The notes under the pieces: generated by a model
The model's database searches: none
Told to the model about the DNA's origin: nothing
Seen by the model: the letters and a program-made list of their open reading frames with translations, nothing else
Translations under genes and position numbers: made by a program
Shown here: positions 35,170 through 44,298 of the stretch, piece by piece
Layout: each line of letters begins with the position of its first letter
Position numbering within the stretch: the stretch's first letter is position 1
Assembly: GCA_937927895.1 (NCBI GenBank)
Contig: CALGKA010000066.1
Location: 1-51,803, forward strand
Origin: an uncultured Granulosicoccaceae bacterium
GTDB lineage: Bacteria > Pseudomonadota > Gammaproteobacteria > Granulosicoccales > Granulosicoccaceae
Reading direction: 5' to 3'
Length of the DNA stretch: 51,803 nt

Positions 35170-37044
35170 CTACAGCTGCGGTAAAGAATGTGCAGGCACA
35201 TCATATTGCTGACGTTTTTCATTATTGATGGCACTTTCGAGCTGTGATTGAATCTCGATGAGCGAGGTAGCACCCGCCTGCTGAGTGGTGTATTCATGGC
35301 CTGCGTAGCGATACTGATCAAGCTGTCGCATGGTGGCTGATAACTGCTGACTTCCAAGTCGAACGCCTACTTCGGGTAAATTATGCACCGGCGCATCAGG
35401 CCAACGAGACTGCGCCCATTGTATCACAGCGGCGCCATACGCCTCTGTGTTCTGCCCACGGCTGAGCTTCTGCACTCGCTTCCAGTCAGCGCTTTCATTG
35501 GTGACAACCACTGCCAAATTTTCATTTGCGGGGGTTTTCCTTGAACAAGCCCACCATGCGATAAGTGTTGCAAGCCACGCTGCCATTGTTGCAAATGCCA
35601 ACCATTGCCATAGGTGATTAGAATCTACACCTTGAACTTGCGCCGTGTCAGCAAGTGGCACAGCGTCAGCCGGAACTATTGCACTTTCTATAGTGCTTTG
35701 TGCAATAGTGCTTTGTGACTCTGCTTGAACATCTGAGGCTTGATCTCCTGAAGCATCGGAATTGTCACTCATAACGTTCGAATTAGCCAAGTCGGCGTCT
35801 GGAATATTGCCGGGCGCGGGTGTCTCCTGGGCAAGCCCCTCTGAACTTATGCTCAGCTCCTGGGCGGGGAATACCACACGCTTTTCAATATCTTCTGTTG
35901 TGTCCCACCACTTAATCACTATTTCTGGAAGCGTCAATACCCCGCTCTTATTCGGAATCACTGACCACTTCTCACGACGCACACTGACCACGTTATCTTG
36001 CTCCGGACGCGACGCGAACTGCGGTGTGTCAGTGTAGATTTTTAACCCGGGCACATTAGGCACGGGAATTTCAGGTAACTGTGTTGAAGAAGCGCCCAGC
36101 GCTGCCAATTCAAAGCTCAAGGTAAAAGGCTCCCCGGGCTTGCCAGTTTTAATGTCTTCAGACCACTCATGTTTAAGTTCTAACGCTTTAACTGGCAGCC
36201 ACCAAGCGGACGTATTAGCCGCCGCGCGCGGCTTAACATTTAATGTTAAAGGCTCAGTACGCAATTCGATTCGCCTTGTCGGCGTATTGCGTAAAATAAG
36301 ACCACCGCCAAAACTTTTATCACTAACGGTGGCTGGCACCACAATCGAATCAAAAGTGATCTCACCACTTTTTTGCGGAAAAAGAGCGTACTTAAAAGTA
36401 TTCACTCGATATCGCTCACCATTTCTTTCCTCTAGCTGCTCACCACTTCTTGGCAGGCGCTCCACTTGAATATCACTGTTGCCCTCTACTATCGGGCTAG
36501 CACTTTGTAGCTTGCCATCATCAAATATTTTGAGCGTCAGTATCACCTGCGCTTGAACGTAGGGTGTTTCAGTATCGACTGATAACTCAACAAATGCATT
36601 GTCACGCGGCTCAACCCCGGGGGTGCCGCGCGCCACCACCTCCACCACCAGCGAATCAGATGAAACGCCATCAACAGTAAGCGCTGGAATTGCCATTTTG
36701 CCGGTTTTCTTTGCCTGAAGTTCTAAACGAATTTTAAAACCTCGGGTGCGTTGACCATTAACAATTGAGTCACTGCTACTGACACCCGACTGCACAATTA
36801 TAAAATTCTTCAGTAGCGGTGAAGTATCTGGCAGACTCCCAAGACCAGTACCTGTTATATACAGCACTACAGACTCGCCTTCTATAACCGTTTCCCTATC
36901 AACTTCAGACTCTAGTGTGGCGGCCATAGCACTGCTGCAAAAAAGCATACAGAGGAATAACGACACTGCTTTCCACAAACCAGAAAAGATTTTGTTTTTA
37001 AAAATACTTTGCAACACAGCACTAGTGATTTTCATAGCTACCAT
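35170..37044 (-). CDS. batD: BatD family membrane protein
   Basis: The 624-residue protein has a signal segment (about 25-42, ending SSAMAA), several beta-sandwich domains beginning LESEVDRETVIEGESVVLYI as in BatD, a Ser/Ala/Asp-rich stretch (about 410-470), one membrane helix (about 488-508) and a cytosolic tail. BatD belongs to the Bat (Bacteroides aerotolerance-like) systems, whose biochemical role is not settled. The start at 37044 overlaps batC by 7 bases; an ATG three codons in (37035) is an alternative. Confidence 0.85.
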   Translation of the reverse strand: MVAMKITSAVLQSIFKNKIFSGLWKAVSLFLCMLFCSSAMAATLESEVDRETVIEGESVVLYITGTGLGSLPDTSPLLKNFIIVQSGVSSSDSIVNGQRTRGFKIRLELQAKKTGKMAIPALTVDGVSSDSLVVEVVARGTPGVEPRDNAFVELSVDTETPYVQAQVILTLKIFDDGKLQSASPIVEGNSDIQVERLPRSGEQLEERNGERYRVNTFKYALFPQKSGEITFDSIVVPATVSDKSFGGGLILRNTPTRRIELRTEPLTLNVKPRAAANTSAWWLPVKALELKHEWSEDIKTGKPGEPFTLSFELAALGASSTQLPEIPVPNVPGLKIYTDTPQFASRPEQDNVVSVRREKWSVIPNKSGVLTLPEIVIKWWDTTEDIEKRVVFPAQELSISSEGLAQETPAPGNIPDADLANSNVMSDNSDASGDQASDVQAESQSTIAQSTIESAIVPADAVPLADTAQVQGVDSNHLWQWLAFATMAAWLATLIAWWACSRKTPANENLAVVVTNESADWKRVQKLSRGQNTEAYGAAVIQWAQSRWPDAPVHNLPEVGVRLGSQQLSATMRQLDQYRYAGHEYTTQQAGATSLIEIQSQLESAINNEKRQQYDVPAHSLPQL

Positions 37045-37958
37045 GGCTCCTGCATATGATTCACATCGGGGTATTCGATCATATGATTCAGTCTTATTTT
37101 GTTACGTAACAACTGGGATGGATCATCAGGTATACGACGCAACCATTGCTGGGCAGCTTGATCATCTTCACTAACCTCACTTTGTGCGATGGCAGTACCT
37201 TCCGCTTCTTGTGGCTCGCTTTGGTCTTGTGACTCCTCCGTTTGCTCTGCTGGATCTTTGAAATCGTCAAGCTCAAGCGGCTGCTCAGACTGAGAATTTG
37301 ATTGCGATTGCGCTGCATCGTCAGTTAGCTCACCTTTCTCATCACTATTTTGTTCGTCTTGCCCTTGTTGGTCTGAGTCGGAAGACTCACTGCCTTCTTG
37401 TTGTTCTGACTCTCCGTCTTGTGACTCTCCGTTATCCTTACCTTCTTGCTGTTGATCACTGTCAGAATTTTCATCCGATTGCGATTCTTGTTGGTTTTGA
37501 TTTTTTTCTGCTAAATCTTTAAGCTTTTTTGCCACATCTAAATTCTGTTTGAACTCCTTATTTTCAGGCGCCAACTCCACTGCAGATTCAAGAGATGCAA
37601 CAGCCTGATTATAGTCTCGTGCACGGGCAGCTGCCGTTCCATGATTAAATAACGCGCGTGCTTTGTCTGTACCTGCCAGCTCTTGATTGCTGAAATCTTC
37701 CATAGCCTCTTGGTATTTTCCAGCCCGGTACCGACTCACCCCCCGCCATTGATCGTCTGTAAAAAGCTCAGCCGCCTCGGCAGGCTTACCTTGCTCTAAC
37801 AATTCCATCGCACGTTGGTCTGCCCGCTTAAAGTAATCTGCAAACTCAAAACCAAGAGCCGGTTGCCAGGCTGTGCATAACAACACAGCAACAAGGCTTA
37901 GTATTTTTGACGCCGTTAGCCGGTTATTAATCACGTTGCATAAGCACTGTCCGTTCAT
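37038..37958 (-). CDS. batC: BatC-like TPR protein with acidic Gln/Ser-rich tail
   Basis: The start at 37958 overlaps the batB stop as ATGA and gives 306 residues; a longer in-frame start at 38015 would intrude 60 bases into batB. An export signal (about 15-36) precedes TPR repeats (about 40-145; SRYRAGKYQEAMEDFSN, ARDYNQAVASLESAV). From about residue 155 to 285 the chain is an acidic, Gln/Ser/Glu/Asp-rich low-complexity region, as in many BatC proteins. It probably bridges Bat components at the membrane. Confidence 0.82.
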   Translation of the reverse strand: MNGQCLCNVINNRLTASKILSLVAVLLCTAWQPALGFEFADYFKRADQRAMELLEQGKPAEAAELFTDDQWRGVSRYRAGKYQEAMEDFSNQELAGTDKARALFNHGTAAARARDYNQAVASLESAVELAPENKEFKQNLDVAKKLKDLAEKNQNQQESQSDENSDSDQQQEGKDNGESQDGESEQQEGSESSDSDQQGQDEQNSDEKGELTDDAAQSQSNSQSEQPLELDDFKDPAEQTEESQDQSEPQEAEGTAIAQSEVSEDDQAAQQWLRRIPDDPSQLLRNKIRLNHMIEYPDVNHMQEPW

Positions 37959-38956
37959 AGCCAACCCCGCCGAAACGATACTGCCGCCACCGGCAATAAC
38001 AACAGCATTAACCAAGGACCACGATCAAGCCATTGGTCTGCCATGCGATCAGAACTTTTGCTATTGGCATCAATAATAGAAAGTTGCATCTGCTCAAGCA
38101 GATCATTTATATCCGATTCATCTGCACTGATGCGACGGTACTTTCCGCCACCGGCACTTGCCAGTTCACGTAACGATGGCTCTGCCAGGCTTGCGACAAT
38201 AATATTGCCAGTAGCATCTTTCACAAACCCACCTCTTGGATGCGGAATTGGAGCCCCGTCAGCGCTACCAACACCAATAACAGAAAGCCTTATTCCATTA
38301 GCCGCCATTTCACTGGCAAGCGCCATTGATTCATTGTCGATGTCACTGTCAGTAAACAACAACACACTTCCACTACGACTCTTGACACCCTGCAACAGAT
38401 CATAAGCCTCTCTTAACGCCAACCCGGTACGACTACCTTGCGATGGCATTATGTCTATCTCAAGCGCTGGCAACATTGAAAGAATTGTGGCCGCATCATT
38501 GGTCAACGGTGAAACAACAAAAGGTGTTGCCGCATATACCACCACTGCGTGCTCTACATCGCCTCCCTTTTTAAGGATATCTTCAACCTTTTGCTTTACA
38601 CGACTTAATCGATTGGGCTTTATATCTTGCACGGTCATCGAACGCGACAGATCAATTACCAATACCCTTTCTGTAGCATTTCTATAGGTAGGCGCCTCAC
38701 GCCGTTCCCAACTAGGCCCCGCCAAGGCCAACACGCAGACGAGCCATGCAACAGCCACCATATACAGCCATACTCGGCTTTGACGACTGTCACTTGCACC
38801 CTCTAACAGGTGATCTAATAACTCAGGGTCTACCGCCCGTTGCCACTGCGAAGAACTGGTAGTAGTAGAGTGCAAACGCCAAAACAACCATGCAGCCGGT
38901 AACAATGCAAGCAACCACCACACCCTTATAAAATGAAAATGTTCAATCGTGCCCAC
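37955..38956 (-). CDS. batB: von Willebrand factor A membrane protein, BatB type
   Basis: The 333-residue protein has two N-terminal membrane helices (about 12-26 and 63-81), a vWA domain with the MIDAS motif DLSRSMTVQDIKPNRLSR and a C-terminal helix. An intact DxSxS suggests metal-dependent ligand binding. It overlaps batA by 14 bases and batC by 4. It is a paralogue of the upstream vWA protein, forming the BatA/BatB pair. Confidence 0.85.
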   Translation of the reverse strand: MGTIEHFHFIRVWWLLALLPAAWLFWRLHSTTTSSSQWQRAVDPELLDHLLEGASDSRQSRVWLYMVAVAWLVCVLALAGPSWERREAPTYRNATERVLVIDLSRSMTVQDIKPNRLSRVKQKVEDILKKGGDVEHAVVVYAATPFVVSPLTNDAATILSMLPALEIDIMPSQGSRTGLALREAYDLLQGVKSRSGSVLLFTDSDIDNESMALASEMAANGIRLSVIGVGSADGAPIPHPRGGFVKDATGNIIVASLAEPSLRELASAGGGKYRRISADESDINDLLEQMQLSIIDANSKSSDRMADQWLDRGPWLMLLLLPVAAVSFRRGWL

Positions 38957-39944
38957 GGAACCTCCGCCACACTAAATAGAAACTCAGCGCCAAACTTGCA
39001 GCCAGCGGCCAGTAATATAATTCTGCTAACGGCCGCTGTTGCACACTATCAATGACGCTTGGCTCTAAAGTATTAATTTCATCATAGATACCAATCATTT
39101 CACGGGTATTTCGTGCCCTAAAATACTTGCCACCTGTAATGTCGGCTATTTCAAGCAACGATTTTTCATCTAATGCTTTAGACGGATTTACCACTCGCGT
39201 GCCAAAAATATCGCGCACCACGGCCTGCTCAGCACCAACGCCAATCGTATGTATGCGAATACCGTATTGCTTTGCGACTTTGGCTGCATCAATGGGTGTA
39301 ACCGCACCTGCAGTATTGGCACCGTCTGTTAATAGAATCAACACCCTTGATTCTGCAGGCCTTTCTTTTAGGCGTTTCACCGCAAGACCTATAGCATCAC
39401 CTATTGCAGTCGATGAACCAATTAAGCCCACCATTGATTCAGTAATAAAATGTTGGACGGTCTTTAGATCATAGGTAAGCGGTGTTTGCACCTGAGCGTT
39501 ATCACCAAACAATATCAAACCTACCCGATCCCCTTCGCGTTGCGCCACAAACTCTTTGGCAACTACTTTAGCAGCCTCCATACGTGCAACACTGCGACCC
39601 TGCACTTCGAAATCTTGCTCTCGCATACTGCCGGAAATATCCATACCCAACATCAGGTCACGACCACTAACGGGAAGATCTACCACCTCACCTAACCACT
39701 GTGGGCGCATACAAGCCATCACCAAACAACACCACATCAGCACAGCTACTATCCACCTTAGCGATGAAACATTTGCGCCCTCGTGCGCAGTAGACGCTTG
39801 TTGCAATTGCTCAAAAAACGGCACACGCAAGGCCCGCTGTTGCTGCTGTTTGGCCGCAGGCAAAATAAGGCGCAGCAATACCGGTAACGGCAAAAGCACT
39901 AGCAACCACCACCATTCAAAGCGCAGCAACGGTTGGCTCCCCAT
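38943..39944 (-). CDS. batA: von Willebrand factor A membrane protein, BatA type
   Basis: The 333-residue protein has an N-terminal helix (about 12-30), a second helix (about 63-80), a vWA domain with MIDAS MDISGSMREQDF and TDGANTAGAVTP, and a C-terminal helix. It starts inside the preceding DUF4381 gene (29-base overlap); no later in-frame ATG gives an intact N-terminal helix. It is a partner of the MoxR ATPase in the usual model of MoxR-vWA chaperone systems. Confidence 0.87.
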   Translation of the reverse strand: MGSQPLLRFEWWWLLVLLPLPVLLRLILPAAKQQQQRALRVPFFEQLQQASTAHEGANVSSLRWIVAVLMWCCLVMACMRPQWLGEVVDLPVSGRDLMLGMDISGSMREQDFEVQGRSVARMEAAKVVAKEFVAQREGDRVGLILFGDNAQVQTPLTYDLKTVQHFITESMVGLIGSSTAIGDAIGLAVKRLKERPAESRVLILLTDGANTAGAVTPIDAAKVAKQYGIRIHTIGVGAEQAVVRDIFGTRVVNPSKALDEKSLLEIADITGGKYFRARNTREMIGIYDEINTLEPSVIDSVQQRPLAELYYWPLAASLALSFYLVWRRFRGHD

Positions 39945-40482
39945 ACGTCAGTGAATTGATAGGCTGGGCATTTTTAATGGTTGTTTCTGTCAACTCTATT
40001 AAGCGCAAAGCATCCATGGGTTCAATTTGCATCGATCTTTTATAGGGTGCTCGTCTTAGACTTTGCCCGACACCATTACTGTATTCTTGGGTTTGGCCTA
40101 TGTCATCTAGTGCGTTAAGCCAGTTATCGTCCGTTAGAGCCGCCACTTGTGAACGAGGCAGCAACGCAAGAGATACCCGCCGCATCAGTACCGATAGCGC
40201 TGCAAGCTCTTCAGACACATTAGAATTAGCATTGGCCCTTGCATCGAGCGCATTAGCGATACGCTGGTGATCGCTCAACGCATCTCTACGCCAACGATTT
40301 AGTTGCTTACGTTTTCTACGCTTACGAATAAAAACCACTAGCATAACCAACACACACAACACCAACGCCATCACCACCCACCAGGCAAAAGCAGGCGGCC
40401 ACCAACCAATGACCTGTGGTGGAACCACATCATGGAGCTGCTCTAGCAGTGCTTGTTCTTCTGGGCTAACGTCAGGATTCAT
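39916..40482 (-). CDS. DUF4381 membrane protein of the Bat cluster
   Basis: The 188-residue protein has a short N-terminal segment (LHDVVPPQVIGWWPPAFAWW, typical of DUF4381), one membrane helix (about 30-50), a very basic patch (RKRRKRKQLNRWRR) and a helical cytosolic tail. The family is nearly always found between DUF58 and vWA genes in gammaproteobacterial MoxR operons, as here. Function is unknown; it probably couples cytosolic and membrane components. Confidence 0.85.
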   Translation of the reverse strand: MNPDVSPEEQALLEQLHDVVPPQVIGWWPPAFAWWVVMALVLCVLVMLVVFIRKRRKRKQLNRWRRDALSDHQRIANALDARANANSNVSEELAALSVLMRRVSLALLPRSQVAALTDDNWLNALDDIGQTQEYSNGVGQSLRRAPYKRSMQIEPMDALRLIELTETTIKNAQPINSLTYGEPTVAAL

Positions 40483-40523
40483 CGTGAATTAGTTACTCCA
40501 CCTGGCGCAAGCGTCACTATTCA

Positions 40524-41507
40524 TTAAGCACCACCTGGCAAGGCATTCATCACCGTTGCTGCAATGTGCATCGGATTATCAGCGACCGAGGCACTTATAA
40601 AGCCGTTACCTGCACCAGTAAAAACACGTTGAAGTTGCGCTGTGCGAAACTCAAAGTCATCTTTATATTGTTGTCGCGACCTTGAAGACGCACTGTTAAG
40701 CTCCCCATTGTGCTCGCCATCAGTGATTGCATATGTTGCAGGTGGTGGAAGCTCAGCTTCTAAGGGATCATATAGATGCACGGCAGCCGTGTGATTATGC
40801 TGCAACAAGTTCGCTGTGTGCGGGCCTGAATCGAAGTGGTTAAAATCAGACAACAAACATATAGAGCTCCCCGTATGCGCACAACGATTAAGCCTTAACA
40901 AAGCATCACTAAGCGGTAACACTCCACCCCCGCCAGGAGGTGGTTTGTTATTGTGCAGTTTTACTATTTGATGCAGCAGCCGTGTAACGCCTTTAGTACC
41001 TGCCATCGGTTTAATTTCCATCATAGAGGTACCATCAAACACTAGCCCCCCGACCCGATCTTTTTGTGATGCAGCCGCCCACGCAACCATCGCACAAACA
41101 CGCGCGGCCACCACTGACTTAAACGCGACTCGCGTACCAAAGTACATTGACGGGCGTAAATCCAGCGCTATAAAAAAAGGCCTTTCACGCTCTTCATTAA
41201 ACAACTTGGTATGTGTACGACCAGTACGTGCTGTGACTTTCCAGTCAATCATTCTTACATCATCACCACCGTGATACTCACGTACTTCTGCAAAGTCCAG
41301 ACCACGGCCAAGTGCCGCTGATGACGAACCACCCGCAGCAGGTGCTTTTACCCGACGACCACGACGACTAGCAACCTTAGCCACCGTTTGGCGCAAACTA
41401 ACGAGCTCTGCAATCGACACCGACGTAGGCCTTGGTGCAGCAGCACCCACAGAGCCCGTCACGCCTGCAGCAGCCTTGTTTGCGTGCTCAACCACGTGAT
41501 TCACCAC
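40524..41507 (-). CDS. DUF58 domain protein
   Basis: The 327-residue soluble protein carries the DUF58 signature DFAEVREYHGGDDVRMIDWK followed by TARTGRTHTKLFNEERERP, and a degenerate vWA fold (LDLRPSMYFG). DUF58 proteins sit beside MoxR ATPases and are thought to be their adaptor or substrate. The gene lies between moxR (71 bases upstream) and the DUF4381 gene (41 bases downstream). Confidence 0.92.
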   Translation of the reverse strand: MVNHVVEHANKAAAGVTGSVGAAAPRPTSVSIAELVSLRQTVAKVASRRGRRVKAPAAGGSSSAALGRGLDFAEVREYHGGDDVRMIDWKVTARTGRTHTKLFNEERERPFFIALDLRPSMYFGTRVAFKSVVAARVCAMVAWAAASQKDRVGGLVFDGTSMMEIKPMAGTKGVTRLLHQIVKLHNNKPPPGGGGVLPLSDALLRLNRCAHTGSSICLLSDFNHFDSGPHTANLLQHNHTAAVHLYDPLEAELPPPATYAITDGEHNGELNSASSRSRQQYKDDFEFRTAQLQRVFTGAGNGFISASVADNPMHIAATVMNALPGGA

Positions 41508-41578
41508 GTAGTGTTAATTGCATTTGGGGTTTCACTAGTTGCATGGGTAAGGTGTCACTAAGCCAGTATGATTAGCAG

Positions 41579-42538
41579 CTATGGCACTGCCACCTGACTT
41601 AGGAGACGATCAATTACCGTGGCAGAGGTAACACCCTCTGCTTCCGCCTCATAGGTGAGCAAAATTCTATGCCGCAGTACATCGTAAATAACGGCATGTA
41701 TATCTGCTGGTGCTACGTAGTCTTGGCCGTTTAACCATGCATGAGCACGAGCACAAGCATCAAGCGCTATGGTGCCACGTGGTGAAGCACCAAAAGCAAT
41801 GTGGCCTGCCAACGGCCCGGACTTTTCACGAGTCGTCGTTACTAGTCTGACCAGGTATTCTTCTACTTGATCGGACAGATAAACCCGATCAATATCACGC
41901 CTTGCCGCGCGAATATCTTCAAGGTTTAACACCGCTGTGTTGTGCATACTGGAACTTAATGCCTGGCTATTTTCAGAACGCACCAAACGCAATATTTCCA
42001 GTTCATTATGAGCCGGTGGATAGTCGATAATCACATGCATCAAGAATCGATCAAGCTGCGCTTCAGGCAAGCTATAAGTACCCTCTTGCTCTATTGGGTT
42101 TTGTGTCGCCATCACCATAAACAATTCAGACAACGCATAGGTTTGCTGGCCAATTGAAATTTGCCGCTCAGCCATTGCCTCTAGCAGCGCACTCTGAACC
42201 TTAGCCGGTGCACGGTTGATTTCATCAGCCAGAATAATTTGATTAAACAACGGCCCCGGCTGGAATTTGAATTCACCCGTTGTTGGTAAATAAATTTCAG
42301 TACCGGTGATATCGGCTGGCAACAAATCTGGCGTAAATTGAATCCGCTTAAAGGCAGCATCAACCACACTGGCTAGCTCCTTGATGGCACGTGTTTTAGC
42401 TAAACCCGGCGCCCCCTCGACCAATAAGTGACCGTCGGCAAGCAGCGCGATCAGTAAGCGATCAACTAAAGCCGCCTGACCAATTATTGATGAAGACAGA
42501 TCTTGTCTTACTGAGTTGAATTTTTCGTGAACGCTCAT
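41579..42538 (-). CDS. MoxR family AAA+ ATPase
   Basis: The 319-residue ATPase has Walker A EGAPGLAKTRAIKEL, Walker B ILADEINRAPAKVQSALLEAM, sensor 1 VMATQNPIEQEGTYSLPEAQ and sensor 2 FGASPRGTIALDACARA, all typical of MoxR. MoxR proteins act as chaperone-like ATPases together with vWA proteins. It is the first gene of the Bat operon; an inverted repeat sits 33 bases upstream of its start. Confidence 0.95.
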   Translation of the reverse strand: MSVHEKFNSVRQDLSSSIIGQAALVDRLLIALLADGHLLVEGAPGLAKTRAIKELASVVDAAFKRIQFTPDLLPADITGTEIYLPTTGEFKFQPGPLFNQIILADEINRAPAKVQSALLEAMAERQISIGQQTYALSELFMVMATQNPIEQEGTYSLPEAQLDRFLMHVIIDYPPAHNELEILRLVRSENSQALSSSMHNTAVLNLEDIRAARRDIDRVYLSDQVEEYLVRLVTTTREKSGPLAGHIAFGASPRGTIALDACARAHAWLNGQDYVAPADIHAVIYDVLRHRILLTYEAEAEGVTSATVIDRLLSQVAVP

Positions 42539-42570
42539 TGCTTTCTATATTCGATTTATTATGTCTAAAG

Positions 42571-42598
42571 AGCTCAAATTACCAGCGCAATTTGAGCT
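42571..42598. promoter_or_regulatory. Perfect inverted repeat upstream of moxR (candidate operator or leader hairpin)
   Basis: AGCTCAAATT (42571-42580) and AATTTGAGCT (42589-42598) are exact reverse complements spaced by 8 bases, located 33-60 bases before the moxR ATG. The size and symmetry suit a dimeric regulator site. A leader-RNA hairpin is the alternative; no T tract follows on the minus strand, so it is not a typical terminator. Confidence 0.5.
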
Positions 42599-42836
42599 TA
42601 GTATCGTAAACTAGGTCCGCAAGCCCTTTGCCATGCAGTTAAAACGAACCGTTTTCACTTGCGGTGTGCGCCGAAATCATATCAGATACTGCTCACCACT
42701 AACGCTGTCTGCGAGTACCGCAATCTTGTGTTTAGAAACAGCCGTTAACGGGTAAACCAATCACCCCTCTCAAGTACACCTGAAATGTACAACCCAGATG
42801 ACCACCAGGATGTGAACCCAAAGTGAATCAGACTAC
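42599..42836. other. Divergent intergenic region between moxR and the SDR gene
   Basis: This region must hold promoters for both the Bat operon and the SDR gene. No -35/-10 pair of good quality stands out to me and no small gene is visible. An in-frame TGA at 42813-42815 limits how far upstream the SDR could begin. Confidence 0.4.
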
Positions 42837-43679
42837 GTGAACCCGGAATTTAAAAATCGCCCTGTGTTGATCACCGGTTGCTCAAGCGGTATTGGTTATG
42901 CCGCCGCGACTGCACTTCACAACCGCGGCTACGCTGTTTTTGCCACCACCAGAAAGGCAACAGATTCCGCACTGTTATCAAAGCACGGAATCACCACCCT
43001 GCAGCTCGATCTAGACGACCACAAGAGTATAGAGAATGCTTTGGCCCAAGTGCTCGACCAAACCGATGGAAAACTTTACGGTTTGTTCAACAACGGCGGA
43101 TTCGGCCAGGGCGGCGCAATTGAAGACCTCCCAACAGACGCCCTTCGTGAGCAATTTGAAACTTTGGTATTTGGCTGGCACGAACTCACCCGCCGTGTGC
43201 TTCCGGTAATGCGCCGTCAGGGCTATGGTCGCATTGTACAAAACAGCTCGGTCTTAGGCTTTGCAGCCATGCCGTATCGCGGCGCTTACAATTCGGCTAA
43301 ATTTGCCATCGAAGGCTTAAGCGACACCCTGCGGCTTGAATTGCGCGGCAGCAATATTCATGTGTCGCTCATACAGCCAGGGCCGATAAGATCGCGTTTT
43401 AGAGACAATGGCATCGTAAAATTTAAACAACATATTGATAGCGAAAACAGCGTACACGCAGAGGCCTACAAAGGCACCATAGAAAGACTCAACACCGCAG
43501 GCGATGCCAACCGGTTTACTCTAGGTCCAGAGGCTGTTGTCGATAAATTAATTCACGCCCTTGAAAGTGACTCACCCAAAAGCCGTTATCGAGTCACGAC
43601 ACCGACTATCGCCTTTGCAGCTGCAAAACGTTTATTTCCCACAAGTGTGCTTGATCGCATGCTGGCATCTGTAAAATAA
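42837..43679 (+). CDS. Short-chain dehydrogenase/reductase
   Basis: The 280-residue classical SDR has the cofactor motif VLITGCSSGIG (TGxxxGIG), NNGG in place of NNAG (GLFNNGGFGQ), a catalytic Ser in VQNSSVLGF and YNSAK for the Tyr/Lys pair. The Arg after the second strand (ATTRKA) hints at NADP(H). Substrate unknown. The start codon is GTG, the only good start downstream of an in-frame stop at 42813. A flavodoxin gene follows closely. Confidence 0.88.
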   Translation: MNPEFKNRPVLITGCSSGIGYAAATALHNRGYAVFATTRKATDSALLSKHGITTLQLDLDDHKSIENALAQVLDQTDGKLYGLFNNGGFGQGGAIEDLPTDALREQFETLVFGWHELTRRVLPVMRRQGYGRIVQNSSVLGFAAMPYRGAYNSAKFAIEGLSDTLRLELRGSNIHVSLIQPGPIRSRFRDNGIVKFKQHIDSENSVHAEAYKGTIERLNTAGDANRFTLGPEAVVDKLIHALESDSPKSRYRVTTPTIAFAAAKRLFPTSVLDRMLASVK

Positions 43680-43721
43680 GTCTCCGTTATAATGAGCAAT
43701 CCAACCTGTTTAAAAATCCAT

Positions 43722-44177
43722 ATGGCCAAAATACTACTTGTTAGCGGATCAGTCTTCGGCGCCGCGCTACTCACTGCCGATGAAATAGAAACCGCTTTAA
43801 ACGATGCCTCACACACGGTTGAACGACCTGACCCGCAAACCATAGAGGCCCTGACAGATGAATCAGTCGACTACCTGGTGGTATGCACCTCCACCACTGG
43901 CAGCGGTGATGTCCCCGATGATCTACTGCCACTTTACACCGGTTTGCGCACGGAATATCCTCGAATCACACACTTAAAATATGTAGTGGTCGCACTCGGC
44001 GACAGCTCCTACGACCACTTTTGCGGCGCAGGAGTTACTATGGATGAATCCTTGGCTGATCTTGGAGCGCAGCAGATCAAAGCACCCCTTAAACTTGATG
44101 CATTAGAAGTCACTGAACCAGAAGAAATTGCCCCCGCCTGGGTCGTGGCTGCCATTGACGAACATATTGCTAGCTAA
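43722..44177 (+). CDS. MioC-like flavodoxin
   Basis: The start at 43722 gives MAKILLVSGSVFGAALLTAD, the first strand and FMN phosphate loop of a flavodoxin (151 residues); an ATG at 43692 would add ten residues. FMN isoalloxazine loops are CTSTTGSGDVPDDL and ALGDSSYDHFCGAG, as in MioC and related short flavodoxins. It is an electron carrier of unknown partner. The gene starts about 40 bases after the SDR stop and may be cotranscribed. Confidence 0.85.
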   Translation: MAKILLVSGSVFGAALLTADEIETALNDASHTVERPDPQTIEALTDESVDYLVVCTSTTGSGDVPDDLLPLYTGLRTEYPRITHLKYVVVALGDSSYDHFCGAGVTMDESLADLGAQQIKAPLKLDALEVTEPEEIAPAWVVAAIDEHIAS

Positions 44178-44298
44178 GCATTGCAGTTAATGCAGCAGCC
44201 CAAAAGGCCCTAAAACGCAGCAAACCAGGCTTTAATACCACGCTCTAAAAAAAACGAACAGCTGTTTCACTTCTTATAATTTACTGAATAAGGCATGT

